From the NCBI GenBank assembly GCA_023487825.1, contig JAMDBP010000024.1:1-9463 (forward strand): 9,463 bases of DNA, given 5' to 3'. Both the position numbers and the translations under genes were made by a program. Below, piece by piece: positions 5,424 to 9,463 of this stretch. Below the pieces are notes generated by a model. It saw nothing but the letters and a program-made list of their open reading frames with translations, ran no database searches and had not been told where the DNA came from. Origin of the DNA: Candidatus Martarchaeota archaeon. GTDB taxonomy: Archaea; Micrarchaeota; Micrarchaeia; Micrarchaeales; CABMGC01. Each line of letters begins with the position of its first letter. Position 1 is the first letter of the stretch.

Positions 5424-6332
5424 ATGGATGCCAAATCTCTTTATGCCAACGTGACAAAGGAGCTCGAGAAGCACATCTCGGGAAATCAGGACATACTAAA
5501 GCTGATGTTCATATCACTGGTGGCAGACGGGCATGCCCTCCTGGAAGGGGTTCCGGGAGTAGCAAAGACGACCATGACCAAGGCTCTTGCAGCTGCGATA
5601 GACTCTGACTTCAAAAGGGTACAGTGCACGGCCGACCTTGAGATAGGGGACATAATAGGCTCGACATATCTGGACGAGCAGCGCAACGTGAAGCTAAAGA
5701 AAGGGCCTGTATTCACCAACATACTCCTTGCAGACGAGCTAAACAGGGCTCCGGTAAGGACCATGTCCGGTTTTCTTGAAGTTCTTGAAGAGCGCAGGGT
5801 AACCATAGGCGGAGAGGACATGCCTTTGCCAAAGCCGTTCATAGCATTTGCAACGCAGAACCCTCTCACAATAGAAGGGACTATTCCGATACCAAAGGTG
5901 CTCGCAGACAGGTTCCTGATGAGGATAAATGTAGGTTATCCGACGGAGCAGGCGGAAGAGGCAATGATAAGGATAAAGGAGAGGGAGGAGCACATAGAGT
6001 TCAGCAAGGTAATAAGCAAAGAGGACATACTAGAGCTCCAGAAGCAGGCTAAAACAGTAAAAATACCTGACGAGGTAGTTGCATTCATAACAAAGGTTGT
6101 CGAAGCTACGAGAACAGATATACATGTAGTTATGGGGGGAAGCCCAAGGGCCGATCTCTCGTTCATGGCGGCAGGCAAGGCAAAGGCGCTTATCGACGGC
6201 AGAACCGAAGTTACTAAGGAGGACATACTCTACCTTGCAAGGCCTGTCCTAAGCCACAGGCTTGTTGTAAGGTCAACAGGGGGGATTGGCGTAAACGGAG
6301 TGATAGACGGAATAGTCGCAACGCTATCGTAG
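5424..6332 (+). CDS. MoxR-family AAA+ ATPase
   Basis: The 302-residue protein is a MoxR-type AAA+ ATPase, a chaperone-like motor that usually matures or inserts cofactors into a partner carrying a von Willebrand A (VWA) domain. All ATPase motifs are intact: Walker A GVPGVAKTT (42-50, K48), Walker B ILLADE (100-105, E105) followed by LNRAP, sensor 1 ATQNP (143-147), the arginine of ADRF (R163) and sensor 2 GGSPRA (238-243, R242). The lid domain fills the C-terminus. MoxR genes generally sit beside a DUF58 gene and VWA genes; here it is flanked by divergent rpoF and by a tRNA, so it is an orphan in this window and its client is unknown. The soluble protein has no membrane segment. Confidence 0.93.
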   Translation: MDAKSLYANVTKELEKHISGNQDILKLMFISLVADGHALLEGVPGVAKTTMTKALAAAIDSDFKRVQCTADLEIGDIIGSTYLDEQRNVKLKKGPVFTNILLADELNRAPVRTMSGFLEVLEERRVTIGGEDMPLPKPFIAFATQNPLTIEGTIPIPKVLADRFLMRINVGYPTEQAEEAMIRIKEREEHIEFSKVISKEDILELQKQAKTVKIPDEVVAFITKVVEATRTDIHVVMGGSPRADLSFMAAGKAKALIDGRTEVTKEDILYLARPVLSHRLVVRSTGGIGVNGVIDGIVATLS

Positions 6333-6356
6333 CGATGCATGAAATCTCCGCAAGCA

Positions 6357-6366
6357 TTTATATTTA
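6357..6366 (+). promoter_or_regulatory. box A (TATA) of the tRNA-Arg gene
   Basis: TTTATATTTA is centred about 26-28 bases ahead of the first tRNA base at 6388, the normal archaeal distance for transcription starting at or just before the tRNA. It may also drive the genes that follow. Confidence 0.6.
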
Positions 6367-6387
6367 CCGTGCAAGAATAAGCTACGA

Positions 6388-6494
6388 GGGCCCGTAGCTC
6401 AGCTTGGATAGAGTGGCACCGTCCTAAGGTGATGGTCACGGGTTCAAAACATTCGCGGTGCAATACCGCGGATGTGCATATCCCGTCGGGCCCG
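6388..6494 (+). tRNA. tRNA-Arg (anticodon CCU) with an intron in the T-loop
   Basis: A full cloverleaf can be drawn. The acceptor stem is GGGCCCG (6388-6394) with CGGGCCC (6487-6493), seven perfect pairs, and the discriminator is G6494. The D-stem is GCTC (6397-6400) with GAGT (6411-6414). The anticodon stem is GCACC (6416-6420) with GGTGA (6428-6432), four pairs plus a G-A mismatch at the top. The anticodon is CCT at 6423-6425 with T before it, reading AGG. The T-stem is ACGGG (6438-6442) with CCCGT (6482-6486). A20 in the D-loop is the expected arginine identity base. The region between the T-stem arms is 39 bases instead of 7, so 32 bases are intron. CCA is not encoded. Confidence 0.9.
6448..6479 (+). 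other. 32-nt tRNA intron inserted in the T-loop (about position 58/59)
   Basis: Removing 6448-6479 restores a seven-base T-loop, TTCAAAT; the cut could shift by about one base. The intron core forms a strong hairpin: ACATTCGCGGT (6449-6459) pairs with ACCGCGGATGT (6465-6475) in eleven pairs, one of them T-G, around the loop GCAAT. A relaxed bulge-helix-bulge can be drawn with exon bases 6442-6445 against 6474-6477 (three of four pairs). Strict symmetry is lacking, which implies a splicing endonuclease of broad specificity. Confidence 0.8.
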
Positions 6495-6507
6495 TATGGT
6501 GTTTAAA

Positions 6508-7557
6508 ATGGCAAAAAAGCAGTCGATAGGCAACGTAAAGGAGAATAGCCTGATAATAAGGCCGATAGGCAAGCGTGGAGGCCTTGACAGCATACACCTT
6601 GCGCTCATAGTCCTTGTCGTAGTGCTTGTGCTGCTGATAGCCTCAATGGCATACAACAAAGAGATAATCATAAGGAACGAGAGCGCCATCAACTGCACGT
6701 ATGGATCATTTAACGGCACGTGCATAGTTCCTAAAAGCAATGCGTCACAGGTGAAAACCGCTTTTGAGAGAATCATCGCATCATATGCGGACTCAAGCTC
6801 CTCTCTTTCAATAATACCTTACATCATCAACAAAAGCACCCTGACGGTAAATTACATGCCGGGGGCAGACGAGTGGCTAGCCAAGGCCAGCGGATACAAC
6901 CCCTCGACAAACCAATCATTCAACTTCACAGTTCTGATAAACGATTCAAACAATTCAGACTTCATCCCTTTTGTAGGAGTGATAAGGCCGTCAAATCTAT
7001 CACAGAACAGGCTTGTCTCAACAGGCGTGATAAAGCTTGCAGGAAAATACTCGTGCACACAACAGAGCCCGGTACAGGTATTCTGGTTCCTCGACCCGTA
7101 CTCTCCAGGAGCGATACAGAGTTTATCCAATGAAATGGCTATAAAGAAGGAGTTCAACAGCAGCGTGAATGTTACCCTGAAGATGCTGTATACCCAGTCA
7201 TCCGTAAATATCGCCAAGCAGTATGGGATAACAAACGCGCAGGCTCTTGCAGGATATATGTTCTGCGCATCGCAGCAGCCTGAATTCAACAAATTTGTAG
7301 AGAACCTGCAGTCAGTATACTCTAACTCCTACGTATCTCCAGGGACTCTTGCAGCGATAGCGAACCAGACCGGCCTGAACAATGCAACACTATCATCATG
7401 CCTGGCAAACTATCCGCAGGTATTCGAAAGGCAGAACCTCCTTTCAAACTATTACAACATAACGGCATCTCCAATGGTCGTTACAAATTGCGAATACGAA
7501 ACAATTCCACAGACTGTGAAAAACGCGGTATGCTACACAAACAGCAGCATATGCTGA
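6508..7557 (+). CDS. membrane-anchored DsbA-like protein lacking CxxC, rich in N-glycosylation sites
   Basis: From the ATG at 6508 the protein has 349 residues: a basic cytoplasmic tail (1-28), one membrane segment (29-49) and a large outer domain. Residues 183-342 resemble the DsbA thioredoxin fold: a strand then WFLDPYSPGA (193-202), a helical insert (YMFCASQQPEF; PGTLAAIANQTGL; LSSCLANYP), and ITASPMVV (318-325) with the expected cis-proline P322. The catalytic CxxC is replaced by S199-P-G-A202, so redox activity is unlikely and a binding or structural role is more plausible. Sixteen N-x-S/T sequons dot the outer domain, and there are eight cysteines. An upstream in-frame ATG at 6496 adds four residues (MVFK); the ATG at 6472 lies inside the tRNA intron and is rejected. 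The stop is one base from the next gene. The fold assignment is by pattern only. Confidence 0.7.
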   Translation: MAKKQSIGNVKENSLIIRPIGKRGGLDSIHLALIVLVVVLVLLIASMAYNKEIIIRNESAINCTYGSFNGTCIVPKSNASQVKTAFERIIASYADSSSSLSIIPYIINKSTLTVNYMPGADEWLAKASGYNPSTNQSFNFTVLINDSNNSDFIPFVGVIRPSNLSQNRLVSTGVIKLAGKYSCTQQSPVQVFWFLDPYSPGAIQSLSNEMAIKKEFNSSVNVTLKMLYTQSSVNIAKQYGITNAQALAGYMFCASQQPEFNKFVENLQSVYSNSYVSPGTLAAIANQTGLNNATLSSCLANYPQVFERQNLLSNYYNITASPMVVTNCEYETIPQTVKNAVCYTNSSIC

Positions 7558-7558
7558 T

Positions 7559-8047
7559 ATGATGAACCACATAATCGTTGGCATAGATACCGGGAAGACC
7601 TCTGCCATAGCGTGCACGGACCTTCATGGAAATATAGTCTCGCTATATACCGGAAAATCTGAAGGCCTGCCATGGTTTGTTGAGAAGATAAGGGAATCAG
7701 GCATCCCTGTGATAATATCCGGGGACAAGAAAAGGTCACAGGAAACGGTAAGAAAGCTTGCATCGATATTCAATTGCGTTTTATTTGCACCAAGGGAAGA
7801 CATACCTGTATGGAAGAAAAACGAGGAACTATCGATGAACAAGGTAAGCAGCATACATGAAAGGGATGCACTATCCGCTGCAAAAGCTGCCTACAACAAG
7901 TATGCGAACAAGCTAGGGCAGGCTGACAGGCTGGCCCGGCTTTCAAATGCGGATCCGGATTCGGTAAAGGCAATGGTGATAAGAAGATATTCTGTATATG
8001 AAGCTGTGAACAAGAAGGACAGGGTAAACAGATTCTTCAAAAAGTGA
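7559..8047 (+). CDS. stand-alone DUF460 N-terminal (RNase H-like) domain protein
   Basis: The 162-residue protein matches the N-terminal domain of archaeal DUF460 (COG2433) proteins, a RuvC/RNase H-like fold. Visible marks are IVGIDTGKTSAIACTD (6-21, D10 as first acidic residue; the family consensus is close to GIDPGTTTAIA), VIISGDKKRS (51-60, D56), FNCVLFAPREDI (71-82) and HERDALSAAKAAY (100-112, D103). Typical members are several hundred residues with a long coiled coil and a second conserved C-terminal domain; here only the first domain plus a short basic tail (NKKDRVNRFFKK) remains. Two ATG codons occur at 7559 and 7562, one base after the preceding stop, so translation is coupled. Nuclease activity on structured DNA or RNA is inferred from the fold; the physiological role is unknown. 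Confidence 0.75.
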   Translation: MMNHIIVGIDTGKTSAIACTDLHGNIVSLYTGKSEGLPWFVEKIRESGIPVIISGDKKRSQETVRKLASIFNCVLFAPREDIPVWKKNEELSMNKVSSIHERDALSAAKAAYNKYANKLGQADRLARLSNADPDSVKAMVIRRYSVYEAVNKKDRVNRFFKK

Positions 8048-8562
8048 CCGTTATGGACGATGCAGACAATGAGCAGATGAAAGAAAGGGTATCAGAAATC
8101 ATAGAGCACTGGAAGTATACCAGAAAGCTCACATACGATCTTGTAAAAGTCGTCCCAGTAGACATACTGAACAAGCATCTGGACAGGCCGATATACGACA
8201 GCATGGCCAAACAGATATATGAATTGGCTTTAATGCAACGCCATTTTGCAGACATACTGGACAATAAAAAGGCCGATTTTTCAAAAATGGCACCGAAAAA
8301 CTTCAAGGTAAGGGAAAATTCTGAGCTAATAGGCGCGCTAAAGATATCAGATGAATATTTCTTCAAGGTAATATCAGTGATAACTGACTGGGGGTCACAG
8401 GTATACGAGGCTATGGGCAGGAAGAGATCTGCCTACGGTGTGGTGCAGATGCTGATAGAGCACGAGACCCATCATCAGGGCCAGTTTGCAGCGATAAGCT
8501 ACATGACCGGGATAAAGCTGCCAAAGAGCTGGGCAGGAGAGGTCTCGTTCCACTTTAAATAA
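8044..8562 (+). CDS. DinB-like four-helix protein
   Basis: The 172-residue product fits the DinB/YfiT-like four-helix bundle family, metal-binding proteins of varied and often unknown function, including thiol-dependent transferases. Family marks are helix 1 with HWKYTRKLTYDLVKVVP (22-38), the second helix MAKQIYELALMQRHF (54-68) and the C-terminal HETHHQGQ (140-147) followed by LPKSW. Two of the three usual metal-binding His are present (H140, H144); the first, usually in helix 2, appears to be Glu (E60), which could still bind metal. The GTG start at 8044 overlaps the previous stop (GTGA), while an ATG at 8053 gives three fewer residues. It is the last gene of the cluster after the tRNA. 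Its partner thiol or substrate is unknown. Confidence 0.72.
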   Translation: MTVMDDADNEQMKERVSEIIEHWKYTRKLTYDLVKVVPVDILNKHLDRPIYDSMAKQIYELALMQRHFADILDNKKADFSKMAPKNFKVRENSELIGALKISDEYFFKVISVITDWGSQVYEAMGRKRSAYGVVQMLIEHETHHQGQFAAISYMTGIKLPKSWAGEVSFHFK

Positions 8563-8592
8563 GCAGTGCGGTAAAAACCTGCACAAAATAGC

Positions 8593-8603
8593 CATAAATT
8601 ATT
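8593..8603 (+). promoter_or_regulatory. probable box A (TATA) of glyA
   Basis: CATAAATTATT lies about 30-40 bases ahead of the ATG at 8632, predicting a leader of about ten bases or less. No Shine-Dalgarno sequence is obvious. Confidence 0.4.
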
Positions 8604-8631
8604 TTTCATTAAGATATCTTAGGGTCTTTTT

Positions 8632-9463
8632 ATGTGGTATGATAAAGTAAGGGATGCAGATCCTGAATTATACGAATACATCAAATCCGAGCTCTCCAGG
8701 CAGCAGGATGGGCTGGAGATGATACCGTCGGAGAACTTCACCAGCATTGCAGTGATGCAAGCTTCCGGTTCCATACTCACAAATAAATACTCCGAAGGTT
8801 ATCCTGGGAGAAGATACTACGGTGGCAACGAATTCATCGACAAGATAGAGACGCTCGCATAAGAACGCGCAAAGAAGCTCTTCAAGGTACCGTATGCCAA
8901 CGTGCAGCCTTATTCGGGTTCGCCTGCAAACCTTGCGGTGTATTTTGCGATATGCAAGCCCGGAGACACGATAATGGGTCTCGACCTTACTCACGGTGGA
9001 CACCTGACACACGGATGGAAGACAAGCATCACAGGACAGGCTTTCAGGAGCATACCGTATCACGTTAAAAAAGACGGCAGCATAGACCTCGAAGAGGCAG
9101 GGAAGCTTGCCCGGGAGCATAAGCCGAAAATAATCTGGGTCGGCTACACTGCCTACCCGCGAGAGTTCCCATTTGAGGAATTTTCGAAGATAGCTGATGA
9201 GTCGGGCGCGTACCTTGTGGCTGACATATCGCATATAGCCGGACTGGTTGCCGGAGGCATGCACAAGAGCCCTGTCGATTATGTGCATGTGGTCACGACC
9301 ACCACCCACAAAACGCTAAGGGGCCCGAGAGGAGCCATGATAATGGTCACAGACAAAGGCATGGAAAAGGATCCGGATCTCGGAAAGAAGATAGACAAGA
9401 CGATAATACCAGGCATGCAGGGCGGTCCACATAACCATCAGACGGCGGCAGTAGCCGTGGCGC
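8632..9463 (+). pseudogene. glyA: serine hydroxymethyltransferase (glyA) interrupted by an in-frame TAA; 3' end outside window
   Basis: Serine hydroxymethyltransferase interconverts serine and glycine, passing one carbon to a folate or pterin carrier, with pyridoxal phosphate. Reading from 8632 gives [11 protein letters not shown] and [17 protein letters not shown] in the first 70 residues, then TAA at 8860-8862 as codon 77. The same frame continues open to the window edge with ERAKKLF, NVQPYSGSPANLAVY, THGGHLTHG, LVADISHIAGLVAGG, the lysine motif TTTTHKTLRGPRG (K at 9310-9312, codon 227) and IPGMQGGPHNH. No bases are lost or gained; only one codon, usually Ile, Arg or Gln in relatives, is a stop. 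All other conserved positions look intact, so the change is either very recent or a sequence error. Without readthrough a 76-residue fragment (8632-8862) would be made. The 3' end is outside the window. Confidence 0.85.
8860..8862 (+). other. in-frame TAA within glyA
   Basis: The codon falls between ...DKIETLA and ERAKKLF, in a block where relatives read LA-x-ERAKKLF without interruption. A single change from CAA, GAA, AAA, TTA or TCA would explain it. Confidence 0.9.

Noticed and set aside
6322..6334. CGCTA/TAGCG hairpin over the moxR stop codon
   Set aside because: The stem has only five pairs with a three-base loop, and no T-run follows, so it does not look like an archaeal terminator.
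6472..6507. Extended start of the DsbA-like gene at ATG 6472
   Set aside because: This ATG is inside the tRNA intron and the extension would translate the 3' half of the tRNA; ATG 6508 or 6496 is more sensible.
8566..8584. GC-rich hairpin (GTGCGGT with ACCTGCAC) after the DinB-like gene
   Set aside because: The stem has a bulge and is followed by A-rich rather than T-rich sequence; archaeal terminators do not need such stems, so I do not call it a terminator.
8668..9309. 213-codon minus-strand open frame spanning the glyA stop codon
   Set aside because: It is antisense to a well conserved serine hydroxymethyltransferase frame; its composition (rich in His, Cys and Arg) is that of a shadow frame.
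1..9463. CRISPR arrays, transposases, prophage genes or toxin-antitoxin pairs
   Set aside because: No repeated spacer-like units, transposase motifs or terminal inverted repeats were found; the region is housekeeping in character.

Overview
The window looks like a small-genome archaeon, most likely DPANN and plausibly Micrarchaeota/ARMAN-like. The support is a TATA-binding protein (TBP), ribosomal protein L21e, RNA polymerase subunit F, DUF655, DUF2070, a DUF460-type RNase H-like domain, an archaeal-type cis-prenyltransferase, TATA-box promoters with very short leaders, and a tRNA with an intron at a non-canonical position. The lineage is an inference from gene content. Genes are tightly packed: no gene-free stretch exceeds about 140 bases.

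Left part (1-2914, minus strand): an operon reads leftward from a cis-prenyltransferase (uppS) to a large DUF2070 membrane protein and then a small polytopic membrane protein. The left edge carries a perfect 24-bp inverted repeat (1-24 with 159-182) that supplies the stop codon of the last gene, so that gene's 3' end may be an assembly artefact. A divergent promoter containing a perfect 16-bp palindrome separates this operon from apt (adenine salvage, plus strand).

Centre (3004-5287): apt converges on a TBP gene that encodes only one of the two repeats that make up every ordinary TBP. Divergent from it is rpl21e. Convergent to rpl21e is the pair rpoF-DUF655. The familiar archaeal neighbourhood rpl21e/rpoF/DUF655 is present, but with rpl21e on the opposite strand.

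Right part (5424-9463, plus strand): a solitary MoxR-type AAA+ ATPase comes first, then tRNA-Arg(CCU) with a 32-nt intron in its T-loop. A three-gene cluster begins immediately after the tRNA: a membrane-anchored DsbA-like protein that has lost its CxxC and carries 16 N-glycosylation sequons, a stand-alone DUF460 N-terminal (RNase H-like) domain, and a DinB-like four-helix protein. The last gene is glyA (serine hydroxymethyltransferase), interrupted by an in-frame TAA after codon 76 although the reading frame continues with all catalytic motifs to the window edge.

The most notable items are the half-size TBP together with palindromic TATA regions, the T-loop tRNA intron, and the tRNA-mRNA junction at which tRNA 3' processing would create an almost leaderless mRNA.
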